Positions 1-11,279 of a stretch of 64,000 bases of DNA are shown here, in pieces. A model generated the notes under the pieces. It saw nothing but the letters and a program-made list of their open reading frames with translations, had not been told where the DNA came from and did not search any database. A program made the translations under genes and the position numbers. Source of the DNA: Pictodentalium vernedei (taxonomy: Eukaryota; Mollusca; Scaphopoda; Dentaliida; Dentaliidae); contig CM062297.1 in assembly GCA_031216915.1 (NCBI GenBank), forward strand, positions 532,106,971-532,170,970, read 5' to 3'. Within the stretch, counting starts at the first letter, position 1. Every line of letters begins with the position of its first letter.

Positions 1-1722
1 AACGAATTATCGAATGCACGGTCAATATTAGCTGCAATTGGCTTTTAAATAAATGAAATACACGAAATATTCGCAATTTCTTCATTATTCATACCGAGTT
101 ACTTTTTAATCAAACCACATGCGTTCAGTTTCGTTTGTCGGCATCAAACTGATATTGTTTGTGGTAATTAAATAGTACGAGAAGGCGAAGGAAGCCAAAT
201 ATTTTTACATCATCTATTATTTAATTCAAATTGATAATTTCTTTTATTTAACTGAAATTATGAACTGATAAGTTGGGTGTGTTGCGATTATTATGCCCCA
301 GACCTGGAACTTAGTGGAAGTTGGAAAATCAAAGGTGCATCTAGGGCCGTGCAGTGGTGACCCCCTGTCCTCTTAATCTTAGTCTTACCCATTCATCATT
401 GCATGTACCAACATTCCCCCTTGTATCTCAACCATTGCTACTCCAATTTGAAGGATATTTGGTTTTGTGATCGAGCATCATGGAGAAACAATGCCTGTGT
501 AGCTGCTGTAGCATGTGTTTCTTCCCACATTTTTTCAGAGTTGTGGTACTTTTTCACTCTTTTGAGTTAGAAAATTTTGTTTATAACTAGTTGATTTGTT
601 ACAATTTGTTGCAGAGTGCCTGCTGATACCCTCAATTGTATTGCTGCAGAATTTTCTTGTGAAGATTTTGTTCCTATTACTTATCAAGCAACAACCTAAT
701 GAATATTCTGTATAAAGCCACCAATCTGATGTTTGACACTTTTATTGGAGCTGTTTTGAAGGCTTATGGAACTCAAAATGTTGATTATGGCAGGACTTTT
801 CTATTCACCCATGAATCGATAAATTAAGTGTTATAGTTGGAAGTAAGAAGCATGAAAGGTCCAGAACTAAAACTCTAAAAAGAATGTTTTGCAATGTAAC
901 ATGATTTTTGCAGATACACTTATTTGGAGGTTTACCTGTCTGATAGTGTTTGGAACATGTGTGGCCAGGATCTTCAAAAAGAAAAAAAGAGTTACATTTT
1001 GAGAAAAAAGGCATATGCCTTGAGTGCCGGAGGTAGAGTCATACAAGGAAGAGAGCCCCACCCCCCCCCCCCACCCCCAAAATTTTCTGTGTCAAATGGA
1101 GCTCACTTGTCATCTTTTGGGGATTGCTTTGTGTACTGCGTTCTTGAAAAAAATATGTGAGACCCTCTAGATGTGCCCTTCTGATCTCAATATGTCAGTA
1201 AGCCTCCTTGGGGAAAGTACATGCAATAATGGTTATGTAAGGTTGATTTGATGTGTTTTGAATAACAATGTACTTTTAAGTACATTAGATGGTTTATTGC
1301 AGTGACAGGTTACAGTTACCCTTATTTCTTCTCCAACAGATATCATGAGTGTATTGGTGTCCAAGAGTTAAACAAAGCTAATGTACTTATTGATAAACCA
1401 GACAAATTTAACAATTTAATCACTATCAAATTGATGCATGGGATAAAAGGGGTTACAGTGCAAGGGGTTTGTAAATATATTTATTCAACTACAATGTATG
1501 ACTTTGCAGTGCATTCTACATAGGAGAATATCATATTTTCTTTCCAAACCATTACAGTAACACATACATCTTGATATTGGGAGACACTCTTTTGTCCTTC
1601 CATACTTCTTCTGCTGGACTCCTTCAAGTTGACCTTTGTTGAACTCCCCAAATCAAAACATAAACAAAAGAAAATGTCTGCCTTCAATCAGTGAGCACTC
1701 CACTCATAACATTTGGTCTCAA
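1..1722. repeat. Left arm of a large inverted repeat
   Basis: Bases 1-1722 are the reverse complement of 2058-3748, with scattered substitutions and small indels. Base 1 pairs with about base 3748, so this arm probably continues left of the window. I see no recognisable gene in it. Two 68-73 aa ORFs occur in both arms only because the arms are duplicates. The arm carries a C-rich tract near 1058-1078, matched by a longer pure G run in the other arm. Confidence 0.93.
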
Positions 1723-2057
1723 TCTTCATTACTTTCATGAATTAGGAAAAGATTTCTTCGAGTATGTACTTAAATGTTTATAGAATACAGCTGTTATTTT
1801 ATTTTGAGGTATTTTATTGTAAAAATTTTGTTCACTTACTTATGCCACAGCAGACTTTCAGGTGGTGCTATTTACACATGGCAGCAGTTCCATGGCAAAT
1901 TTCAGTTTCCACATGTTCTATGTTTCATTCCAAGCATTTTGGTATATAATTTATTGGGGTTATTCATTTTGGGCCTTTTTTAGACTTGAAAGAAAATTAC
2001 ATGAAATTTGACCAAAGTTAGGTTGGACGTCCCCTTAAGGAATGCTTGGAATGAGAC
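1723..2057. other. Spacer of the large inverted repeat
   Basis: About 335 bp of AT-rich single-copy sequence separates the arms. Its edge holds a further short inverted match (CATTCCAAGCATT near 1928 against its complement near 2040). At 2008-2038 it contains a 31-bp motif that recurs at 4845-4875. No gene is seen. Confidence 0.8.
2008..2038 (+). repeat. Short dispersed motif, copy 1
   Basis: The core GACCAAAGTTAGGTTGGACG followed by a variable base and CCCCTTAA occurs here and again at 4845-4875 with a single difference (T or A after GACG). The sequences around the two copies are otherwise unrelated, so it looks like the shared end of an unidentified dispersed repeat. Confidence 0.7.
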
Positions 2058-3748
2058 CAAATTTTATAAGTGGAGTGCTCACTGATTGAAGGCAGACATT
2101 TTCTTTTGTTTATGTTTTGATTTGGGGAGTTCAACAAAGGTCAACTTGAAGGAGTCCAGCAGAAGAAGTATGGAAGGACAAAAGAGTGTCTCCCAATATC
2201 AAGATTATGTGTTACTGTGTATGGTTTGGAAAGAAAATATGATATTCTCCTATGTAGAATGCACTGCAAAGTCATACATTGTAGTTGAATAAATATATAT
2301 ACAAACCCCTTGCACTGTAACCCCTTTTATCCCATGCATCAATTTGATAGTGATTAAATTGTTAAATTTGTCTGGTTTATCAATAAGTATAATAGCTTCG
2401 TTTAACTCTTGGACACCAATACACTCATGATATCTGTTGGAGAAGAAATAAGGGTAACTGTAACCTGTCACTGCAATAAACCATCTAATGTACTTAAAAA
2501 TACATTGTTATTCAAAACACATCAAATCAACCTTACATAACCATTATTGCATGTACTTTCCCCAAGGAGGCTTATTGACATATTGAGATCAGAAGGGCAC
2601 ATCCAGAGGGTCTCACATATTTTTTTCAAGAACGCAGTACACAAAGCAATCCCCAAAAGATGACAAGTGAGCTCCATTTGACACAAAAAAATTCGGGGGG
2701 GGGGGGGGGGGGGGGGCTCTCTTCCTTGTATGACTCTACCTCCAGCACTCAAGGCATATGCCTTTTTTCTCAAAGTTTAACTTTGAAGATCCTGGCCACA
2801 CATGTTCCAAACACTATCAGACAGGTAAACCTCCAAATAAGTGTATCTGCAAAAATCATGTTACATTGCAAAACATTCTTTTTAGAGTTTTAGTTCTGGA
2901 CCTTTCATGCTTCTTACTTCCAACTATAACACTTAATTTATCAATTAATGGGTGAATAGAAAAGTCCTGCCATAATCAACATTTCGAGTTCCATAAGCCT
3001 TCAAAACAGCTCCGATAAAAGTGTCAAACATCAGATTGGTGGCTTTATACAGAATATTCATTAGGTTGTTGCTTGATAAGTAATAGGAACAAAATCTTCA
3101 CAAGAAAATTCTGTAGCAATACAATTGAGGGTATTAGCAGGCACTTTGCAACAAATTGTAACAAATCAACTAGTTATAAACAAAATTTTCTAACTCAAAA
3201 GAGTGAAAAAGTACCACAACTCTGAAAAAATGTGGGAAGAAACACATGCTACAACAGCTACACAGGCATTGTTTCCCCATGGTGCTTGATCACAAAACCA
3301 AATATCCTTCAAATTGGAGTAGCAATGGTTGAGATACAAGATGGAATGTTCGTACATGTAATGATGAATGGGTAAGACTAAGATTAAGAGGACAGGGGTC
3401 ACCACTGCACGGCCCTACATGCACCTTTGATTTTCCAACTTCCAGGTCTGGGGCATAATAATCGCAACACACCCACCTTATCAGTTCACAATTTCAGTAA
3501 AATAAAAGAAATTATCAATTTGAATTAAATAATAGATGATGGAAAATATTTGGCTTCCTGCGCCTTCTCGTACTATTTAATTACCACAAACAATATCAGT
3601 TTGATGCCGACAAACGAAACTGAACGCATGTGGTTTGGTTAAAAAGTAACTCGGCATGAATAATGAAGAAATTGCGAATATTTCGTGTATTTCATTTATT
3701 TAAAAGCCAATTGCAGCTAATATTGACCGTGCATTCGATAATTCGTTT
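2058..3748. repeat. Right arm of a large inverted repeat
   Basis: This is the reverse complement of 1-1722, roughly 95% identical by eye over the stretches compared. It includes a run of 22 G at 2695-2716 where the left arm has a shorter, interrupted C run. The arms have therefore diverged, which argues against a trivial assembly fold-back of identical sequence. No coding potential is recognised. Confidence 0.93.
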
Positions 3749-4844
3749 CGGTTTTGACCACATGGCCACGCTGACACTCCGTGACAGCGGTTATGTTTAT
3801 TGTGATATGCAAATTGGGGGATGGTTTCCGGTGAAGGAGATTTGTCACATTTGTCAGTGTAAATTGATCATAAAAGACACTGATCGACGCTTGTATTACT
3901 ATGGTTGATTGCAAGAAAAAACTAAATTCTCAGCATCGTCCAAGCGCACCTTATTTAAAAGCACGAATGCATCATTTTCAACCCATCTTCAATCGGTCCT
4001 TTGCAGACATCAAACATACCCGCCTTCAAATTCCATGGTTACTGGGAAGTAAATAACTTCGCAGCGACAGGGGGAAATTAACACGCTCAATATAGTTCCA
4101 GGTCACTTGGAATATACTTCGTGAAAAAGTGATTTCTGAAGCATTCTGCTTACTTTGTTATGAATATTGCCTTATTTTGTGTGTATCGTCCCCATTTTAT
4201 TCACTCGGTTATTTTTTTTACAAGTGGTTCATGTTGTCTTTCTAGTGCGCAATAATTCAGATTTTTTGTCAACAAAAATGTTCAGACGGCCTGTAAACGC
4301 GAGAGGGAATTTCGAACCATATTTTGCAGTTATGACATTAACAGCTCAAGTACTTGCTGTCACCTGTTTGCAAATCCGCTCATACATCGTCTCGAACAAA
4401 TAAAGGGCGTGATCACGTCCTTGCATTCTTACGATTGCCCAAATTGAGTATTTCTGCAAGAACCACATCGTAATCACATGACCAGAAAAACATCGTTGAA
4501 ACATGGCCACATCCGGAACATCAAAAATTTGTGTTGATGTTATTACATTCAAACGTCAAAATCCACCAGAGTGTGTGTCAAAAAAATGCTTTCTCCGAAT
4601 CTGTAGTATGTTATCATTATATTGAGGACAAGGCTTTCGAATTACCGATTATTTTGTGGTTTTACCGGTTCGTTACTTATGCCATTTGCAAATTAATCTT
4701 CTTCAAAATCATAAAATTCACTTTTTTTCCTGAAAAAAATTATATGTACCTTTTCTATGCACTTTACTCATTATTTTGATATATAATTTGCCTTTCCTTA
4801 CTTCTCTTATCTGTTTCTGAGGCACTGGGAAAAATGTCAAAAAA
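3749..4844. other. Intergenic, nothing recognised
   Basis: AT-rich sequence between the inverted repeat and the second copy of the short motif. ORFs are all under 85 codons and show no familiar motifs. I see no repeat structure here. Confidence 0.6.
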
Positions 4845-4875
4845 TTGACCAAAGTTAGGTTGGACGACCCCTTAA
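4845..4875 (+). repeat. Short dispersed motif, copy 2
   Basis: Same motif as at 2008-2038. Sequence from here to about 5085 has no other feature I recognise. Confidence 0.7.
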
Positions 4876-5368
4876 TGTGGGCAGGTTATACATCACTGGC
4901 CTAGACTACCATTCATATCTATGTACATAAACCATCAGGCATCCGACTGCGAAATACAAGAGTATGTCAGATCTTCATTAATCTAATTGGGACAATTAAA
5001 GGAGTGGATTAACTCTGTTGGTCTTCGGGAACACCCTAGTGGACAGACACACCAATAAGATACCAGTCCATTTGTGGAATACAAATTATATTAAGCAAGT
5101 ATTCAACATCACAGGTAGACGACACACTGTGTTAACCTAGTTAGAACGATACAAACAATTGAATGCCATTCTCGTGCTTCAAATACACCCCAGTGAGCAG
5201 AACAATCTATAACAGATGTCATATTGGTCCATATAATTGTCATCACTAATTCAAAAAGGTAATAACAGGGCCAATCTTTTGAGACTAATTTGTATTGCAA
5301 GGATTCATCGTGCGATTTACAGGGGTTTGTAAGAGCAAACCAGGGCATGTCGTATTAAGCATCACAGG

Positions 5369-5383
5369 TAGTCGACACACACC
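5369..5383. repeat. Target-site duplication, left, of SINE 5384-5556
   Basis: The 15 bp TAGTCGACACACACC is repeated exactly at 5557-5571 on the other side of the SINE. The uninterrupted paralogue at about 7540-7560 has a single similar site (TAGTCGACACACTCC). Confidence 0.93.
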
Positions 5384-5556
5384 TGCGGTGCAGAGTCCAG
5401 AGTTACGATGTTGGAGAGCTGACAGCTGCTCGTCGTTGCTCGGTGGTTCTCCCCGGGTACTCCGGCTTCCTCCACCCGTAAAACTGTCACGGTCACGATT
5501 AGCCATTGTGCATAAGTATGTGACCTTAAACACCAATAAATAAATAAATAAATAAA
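5384..5556 (+). mobile_element. 5'-truncated tRNA-type SINE
   Basis: This is the 3' part of the SINE family seen complete at 30264-30658. It runs from the GGTGGTTCTCC body through CCACCCGTAAAACTGT and ATGTGACCTTAAACACC to an (AATA)n tail. The tRNA-derived head is missing. It is flanked by perfect 15-bp direct repeats (5369-5383 and 5557-5571), the mark of LINE-machinery insertion. A related block at 7270-7620 lacks the insertion and gives the empty site. Confidence 0.9.
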
Positions 5557-5571
5557 TAGTCGACACACACC
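5557..5571. repeat. Target-site duplication, right, of SINE 5384-5556
   Basis: Exact repeat of 5369-5383. Sequence resumes the duplicated block directly after it. Confidence 0.93.
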
Positions 5572-7269
5572 GTTAATGTAATTAGAACGATGGAGATAAT
5601 GGAATGACTTGTTCTTGTGCTACTGGCCTATTAACCCTTACCGGAGACGTGCAGAAAGTTAACATGCTAAGTATGGTTAGCCCACTAGTAGTAGACTTGA
5701 AAACTTTGTATTAAGATTTGTTTTGTGTAACAGAAAGTCAACCCTCTACCGAAGACGAAGTGAGAGGTATATATACTTGGTGTGGGTAATTCCACTAATC
5801 ACAATTTATATGTAAACGCCATCATCTCCAACTTTTGTCCCATCCAACCGAGCTCCAAGAGCTGAGTCAGATGGCACAAAGCAGCTTGATAATTAGCATT
5901 TGACTTTGGTTTTGTCTAAAGGAAAGTTAACCCTCCACCGAAGACGAAATGAGAGGTATATATACTTGGTTACGGGTAATTCCACTAATCACGATATATA
6001 TGTAAACGCCATTATTTTCAACTTTGTCCCACCCGACTGAGCTCCAAGAGCTCATTCATATGGAACAAAGCCGCTTGATAATTTGCATATATCTGCACCA
6101 CTTGAGCATGCAGTATTGACCACTAGGTTTTCATACAGGTCCATAAACACTCCATAAGAGACAGATGGAAAATTAACATGCTAAATATTGTTTAGACTTA
6201 ATCAATTCACATTAAGATTTATGCTTAGCAGAAGAGAAATTGACCCTCTACCAGGAACGAAATGGACAATATACATACTGGGTGTGGAATGGTCCACTGA
6301 TTGCGATTTACGATTCACGTGTGTGTTCAGTTATTTCCAGCGGTATTCCACCCGACTCAGCTCCAAGAGCTCAGTCAGATGAAATAAAGCCACTTAGTTA
6401 TCAACCACTAAGTTATCAGTAGATAACTGCACTAATTTATACGAGGTTGTACAACATGTCCATTAACCCTCAACCAGAAACATACAGAAAGTTGACCCCA
6501 GACATGCAGTAAGGTATGGTTGGGTCATCTGATAGTAGACAGAAACATTAACCCTCAGCCACTAAAAAGATGGAACATATAGAAACTGGGTATGGGTTGA
6601 TCCATTGGTCACAATTTACGTATGAATACAGTTAATACAAATTATGTCCCATCTGGCTAGGATCCAAAAGATCTGCGTGTCCACTGACCCTCTACCGGCG
6701 ATCCCTGAGGCACATAGGAAGTTAACTTACTGGGTATGGTAGAGTCCACTAACTGCAGACTAGATCACTTTATATTAAGATTATTGTTTGACCAAAATAG
6801 AATTATCCCTCAACTAAGACCGAAATGGAAGGTAAACAACTGGGTATGGGTTGGTCTCCTAATCGCGATTTACATGCACGTAGAATTATTACCAACTATA
6901 TCCCATCTAACTCTGCTCCAAAAAGAAAATTAACCCTCAACTAAGAACGAAATGATAGGTAAACAAACCGGGTGTGGATTGGTCAACTGATCATAATTTG
7001 CATGCATGTAGAATTATTGCCAACTGTATCCCATCTGAGCTCCGAGAGCTCCATTAACCCTTACCAGGTACATATCGAAAGTTAACATGCTTGGTATGGT
7101 TTAGTCCACTAAAAGCAGTATTGATTGCTTTATATTAAGTTTTTTGTAATGCTGAAGGAAAATTAACCTACTGCCAAGAATAAAGTGGAAAATACACATA
7201 CCGGTCTGGATCACTCCGCTAATAGTGATTTACGTTTAAATACAGTCAATCCATTTATGAAATATACAG

Positions 7270-7620
7270 TATGCGAGAGCATGTACTTAACATCACAAGT
7301 AGACGACACGCTCTGTTAATCTAATCAGAACGATACAAACAATAAAATGACATTTTCGTGCTTCAGATACACACCAATGAGCAGATAGACCTATAACGAA
7401 TGTCATTTTGGCCCATATAATCGTCATCACTGATTCAATAAGATAATAACAGGGCCAATACTTTTGGGATTTATTTGTATTGCAGGGATTCACCGTGCGA
7501 TTTTCCGGGTATTGAAGAAGCATGTCGTATTCAACATCATGGGTAGTCGACACACTCCGTCAGTCTAATTAGAAAAATGTCGACAGTGGAATGACTTGTC
7601 GCGCTTGTACTACTGGTCAA
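7270..7620. repeat. Duplicated block, copy 2 (uninterrupted)
   Basis: Matches 5085-5383 joined to 5572-5640, but with no SINE. It therefore shows the pre-insertion state of the site at TAGTCGACACAC near 7540. Confidence 0.85.
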
Positions 7621-7831
7621 TTAACCCTTCACCAGGGACATACAGAAAGTTAACATGCTCGGTATGGTTGGCCCACTAGAAATAGACTTGGAAACTTTAT
7701 ATTAAGATTTGTTTTTATCTAAAGGAAAATTAACCCTCCACCAAAGACGAAGTAAGTAGTATACATACTAAGTGTGGATTAGTCCACTAATCACAATCCA
7801 CACGTGAACGCCGTTATTTCCAACTCTAACT

Positions 7832-7864
7832 CATCTGACTGAGCTCCAAGAGCTGAGTCAGATG
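7832..7864. repeat. Hairpin in tandem repeat (best copy)
   Basis: CATCTGACTGAGCTC, a CAA loop, then GAGCTGAGTCAGATG forms a 15-bp stem with one G-G mismatch. It is the best preserved of about ten copies in the array. Confidence 0.85.
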
Positions 7865-8678
7865 GCACAAAGCTGATTGATAACTGGCATATATCTACAC
7901 CACTTATACACTCTGTACTAACCATCAGGTTGAAAACTTTATATTAAGATTTGTTTTTATCTAAAGGAAAGTTAACCCTCTACCAAGACGAAATAAGTAG
8001 TACACATACCAAGTGTGGTTTAGTCCACTAATCACAGTTCACATGTAAACGCCGTTATTTCCAACTTTGTCCCACCTGACTGAGCTCCAAGAGCTGAGTC
8101 AGACGGCACAAAGCTGCTTGATAATTGACATATCCACACCACTTAAGCACTCAGTATTGACCATTAGGTTACACTACAGGCCCATTAACAATCCATAAGA
8201 GACTGATGGAAAGATAACATGTAAAGAATTGTTTAATCCACCAACTACAGACTTGATTACTTCGCAAGTGGAAGATTAACCTTCCACCAAGAACAAGTCG
8301 AAAATATACATATAGGTGGAGATTATTCCATTGATCACAATTCACATGCACGCGTAGATCCGGTCATCACCAATCACATCACCTACATACCAGATATACA
8401 TACAGGATATGGCTGGTAATAACCGAATCCACACACACATAAAAGAACACTCCAGGTCCACCAACCCTCTACCAGAGGGGTATTAGACACATAAGTTAAC
8501 ATGCCAGGTATAGTATAGTGCACTGACCGCAAACTTGATCTCTCTATATTATAATTTCTGTTTGACTAAGGAAAATTAACCCTCTAACAAGAACAAAATG
8601 GGACGTAAACATACCTGGCATAGCCTGGTCCATTAATCAAGGTATCTGTGTATATGCAGTCATTGCCAGCTGTGTCCC

Positions 8679-8709
8679 ATCTGGCTCAGCTCCAAGAGCT
8701 CAGCCAGAT
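8679..8709. repeat. Hairpin in tandem repeat, compensated copy
   Basis: ATCTGGCTCAGCTC, CAA, GAGCTCAGCCAGAT. Compared with the 7832 copy, an A-T pair has become G-C on both sides of the stem, so pairing is kept although both arms changed. The single internal mismatch is kept as C-C instead of G-G. Confidence 0.8.
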
Positions 8710-9217
8710 AACACTCCACAGCTTAGCAATCAGCATATATCTGCACTACAATTACACACGGTTGCACTACATGCCCATTAGCACCCACCGAAGACAACTG
8801 GAGAGTTAACATGCTAGGTATGATTTAGCCCACTAAGATTAGAGCACACTTGGGAGCTTTATGTTTGGATTTATCTTTCACTAGTAGAAGTTTAACCCCT
8901 TTACTCTTTACCAAGAGCAAGTGAAAATTAAGCATATAGGTGGGGATTAGTCCACTGATCACAATTCCCATGCACGTGTAGGTACATTTATCCCCATCCA
9001 GATCCCATACAACATACTAGTTGTACACACAGGCTACAGCTGGCAACAAACGAGTTCACACGTACATGCAAGATCACTTCATGTCCATTAACCCTCCACC
9101 AGAGATTCATCAGGCACATAAGAAGTTAACATGTTAGGTTTTATATAGTTCACTAATCACAGACTTGATCACTTTATATTAAAGTTTCTATTTGACTAAA
9201 GGAAAATTAACCCTCTG

Positions 9218-9397
9218 CCAAGAACGAAATGGGAAGTATACATTCCAAGTTGAGTTTGGTCTAACAAACACAATTTGGTTGTAACTGCAGTTGTTACCAG
9301 CTATATCCCAAGAACGAAATGGGAAGTATACATTCCAAGTTGAGTTTGGTCTAACAAACACAATTTGGTTGTAACTGCAGTTGTTACCAGCTATATC
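9218..9397 (+). repeat. Exact 90-bp tandem duplication
   Basis: 9218-9307 and 9308-9397 are identical as read. The unit contains the AAGAACGAAATGGG landmark of the surrounding array, so this is a recent local duplication within older, diverged repeats. Confidence 0.93.
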
Positions 9398-9618
9398 CCA
9401 CCCGGCGGAGCTCCAAGAGCTGAGTCAGATGGCATAAGGCTGCCTAACAATCAGCATATATCTGCTCTACATTTAGGACATTTAAAGCTTCATTTAAATA
9501 TAAATTGGTGGGGACTGATGCACTCATCATTAGTTTGTTCATCATGCAGTAACCCCTATAGTACTGGGTAACCCATAACTCAAATTCTACTGGGTGAAAG
9601 TTAACCATCTAGCAATGA

Positions 9619-10452
9619 TCAACTAAGATCATTCTCAATTTTGAGGAGGCTCTGTGGAGTGATTACTCTATGAATTGAATCATCGTTAAACTTGGCAAAA
9701 ATCACACCATCGGAGGCCCAAGTCTCCTTCAGTTTCCTGACTTTCACCAACTCCCTACACCCTTTTGCCATACCTGATCTTGTTGCAGTTAAATGTTCAT
9801 TCACATATACCTTCCCATGAGACTGAATATTCTTCAACTTCCGTCGCGCCCTGTAGAAGTCGTTTCTCACTCGGTAACTGAGAAACCTCACAATAATCGG
9901 TCGAGAAGTAGTACCATTTCTTGGAGGCCCAATTCTATGGCTTCTTTCAATGTCAGGTTTTTCCATAGCCACTTCAAGCTTGCCAGCCATATCGAGAATC
10001 AACTCATCGGTGCTCTCACCTACCTCCTCGGGAATGCCAGTGACTCGGAGACAGTTCCTCATACCATATTGTTTAAGCTCATCTAAGTCATTTTCCAATT
10101 GGCATATTTTCTTGTCCTTTTCCTCAAGACACATCTCCAAGTTATCAACCCGTCTCTCTAAAAACCCAATCTGCTCAGCTAAGGCTGAGGAGATCAGTCC
10201 CTTCAGGATACCCTGTACAGCAGGATCCATTAACACCGTGATAAAATTACTCACAGACTCCGGCTTCGAAGAGGACGCGGGTGTGGATGATGCCATAATG
10301 CTATTAGGATCGAACTCCTCCAAACACGTATCACTCAAACCAGTTGAATCGGATGATTGCAAAAGTGACCCCTCTTTGGCTTTTTTCGACAGATATTCAA
10401 AAGAACTCCCACTTGAACCTCTAGGCCGCTTTTCACTGGGCGTTGTTTCCAT
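9619..10452 (-). CDS. Stand-alone L1-ORF1-like RNA-binding protein
   Basis: Intronless ORF of 277 codons from an ATG at 10452 to TGA at 9619. The frame stays open 12 bp further upstream from a GTG, which is not a likely eukaryotic start. Residues 1-65 are Ser/Thr-rich and include a basic patch. Residues 95-130 form a heptad-like coiled coil rich in Leu/Glu/Lys. Residues 133-205 read as an RRM-like fold (RNCLRVTGIPEE ... RPIIVRFLSYRVRN), and 205-277 as the C-terminal domain (KVYVNEHLTATR, ending in ITPQSLL). This is the layout of L1 ORF1p / Transposase_22 proteins, which trimerise and bind nucleic acid. No reverse transcriptase ORF follows it; SINE and LINE debris lie upstream. It may be a domesticated gene, a retrocopy, or the ORF1 of an element that lost ORF2. 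Fold assignment is from motif memory. Confidence 0.75.
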   Translation of the reverse strand: METTPSEKRPRGSSGSSFEYLSKKAKEGSLLQSSDSTGLSDTCLEEFDPNSIMASSTPASSSKPESVSNFITVLMDPAVQGILKGLISSALAEQIGFLERRVDNLEMCLEEKDKKICQLENDLDELKQYGMRNCLRVTGIPEEVGESTDELILDMAGKLEVAMEKPDIERSHRIGPPRNGTTSRPIIVRFLSYRVRNDFYRARRKLKNIQSHGKVYVNEHLTATRSGMAKGCRELVKVRKLKETWASDGVIFAKFNDDSIHRVITPQSLLKIENDLS

Positions 10453-10924
10453 TTGGGTTAACACTCAGAAAATATATCCACTTAAGTCTACTTAAATCCA
10501 CTTTCACAGAATCAGACACAACTGCATATAGAGGTAATCCATCCGCAGTCAGTTAATATCGACACATCGGCGAAAATCACAACAAGATACAATGTCGCAA
10601 TCGGATACCTCGAAAAGCGGTAACATCACATGACACCTCGGACCTTCAAATTTCAGGATTGCGATTGCAAAACATAACAAGTACATATACGACGTATTTT
10701 CATAACACAAAAATATGCATCAAGGACCATTCCATTCCATAATCTAGACCAGAAATTACTTTACACAGTCATTTTCTACAAACAATAACTCCCAGAGAAA
10801 ACAAAATCTAACTTCCCGCCATCGATCCGGGTCTATTTTATTTAAACGATATCTTTTCAAAACGATTTATGTCTAAGTTTTTCTGTAACTAATTTCCTAA
10901 CATTTTTGTCTAGTCCCATTTATA
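10453..10924. other. 5' flank of the ORF1-like gene, otherwise empty
   Basis: AT-rich sequence upstream (on the minus strand) of the ORF at 9619-10452. No TATA box, splice site or repeat that I can defend. It ends at the (TTTA)n tail of the SINE at 10925. Confidence 0.5.
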
Positions 10925-11278
10925 ATTATTTATTTATTTATTTATTGGTGTTTAAGGTCACATATTTCTGCACAATGGCTAATCATGACCACGACAGTTT
11001 TACGAGTGGAGGAAGCTGGGGTAACCGGGGAGAACCACCAAGCAACTGTCAGCTCCCCAGCATACTAACTCCACACAAGTAGGGTTAGCATTGGCTGAAG
11101 ATAAGTGCAACATCAACGTGCAGTACGCCTTAATACACAATGCCACCGTGCCCTCACGTGGGAAATGGGGGTGAAGTGTCTTGTCCAAGGACACAACGCG
11201 GTTGCCGCATGTGAGATTCGAACTGAGGAACTCTCGGCTTGCAGCCTGCACCTTTACGTACTGATAAATCGCCCACAG
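10925..11278 (-). mobile_element. tRNA-derived SINE, near complete
   Basis: Read on the minus strand it starts with a tRNA-like head and has a B box at GTTCGAATCTCACATGC. The A-box region is degraded (ATTTATCAGTACG instead of GAGGTAGCTCAGTAGG). The body includes GTTGTGTCCTTGGACAAG and CACTTCACCCCCATTTCCC. It ends in TGTGACCTTAAACACC plus (AAAT)n at 10925. The body resembles the central domain of V-type SINEs, but that assignment is uncertain. No clear target duplication was found. Confidence 0.87.
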
Positions 11279-11279
11279 A

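Larger units (their letters stand above)
5085..5640. repeat. Duplicated block, copy 1 (interrupted by a SINE)
   Basis: About 300 bp beginning near the sequence CAACATCACAGGTAGACGAC matches 7270-7620 along its length, at perhaps 80-85% identity. In this copy a SINE sits at 5384-5556 and homology resumes at 5572. The block is adjacent to the degenerate tandem repeats that follow and may be part of the same larger repeat unit. Confidence 0.85.
5640..9617. repeat. Degenerate tandem repeat array with conserved hairpins
   Basis: About 4 kb built from diverged copies of a composite unit. Recurring landmarks are AAATTAACCCTC plus TACCAAGAACGAAATG, then GTATACATAC..GGTGTGG, TTAGTCCACTAATCAC, TTTGTCCCATCTGACT, AGCTCCAAGAGCT, GCACAAAGCTGCTTGATAA, CATATATCTGCACCACTT and GTCCATTAACCCTC. 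The AGCTCCAAGAGCT hairpin appears near 5851, 6039, 6360, 7035, 7840, 8083, 8690 and 9410, with decayed versions near 6660 and 6905. Spacing is irregular (about 130-800 bp), so units have gained and lost blocks. A copy of the 4.9-5.6 kb block lies inside at 7270-7620. No coding potential is seen. Confidence 0.88.

Noticed and set aside
1302-1523. 73-aa ORF (MTGYSYPYFFSNRYHECIG...) also present at 2250-2471 minus
   Set aside because: Conserved only because it lies in both arms of the inverted repeat. No family resemblance; possible splice-acceptor-like bases around it are not enough to call an exon.
9950-10495. 181-codon plus-strand ORF
   Set aside because: Antisense shadow of the ORF1-like protein at 9619-10452.
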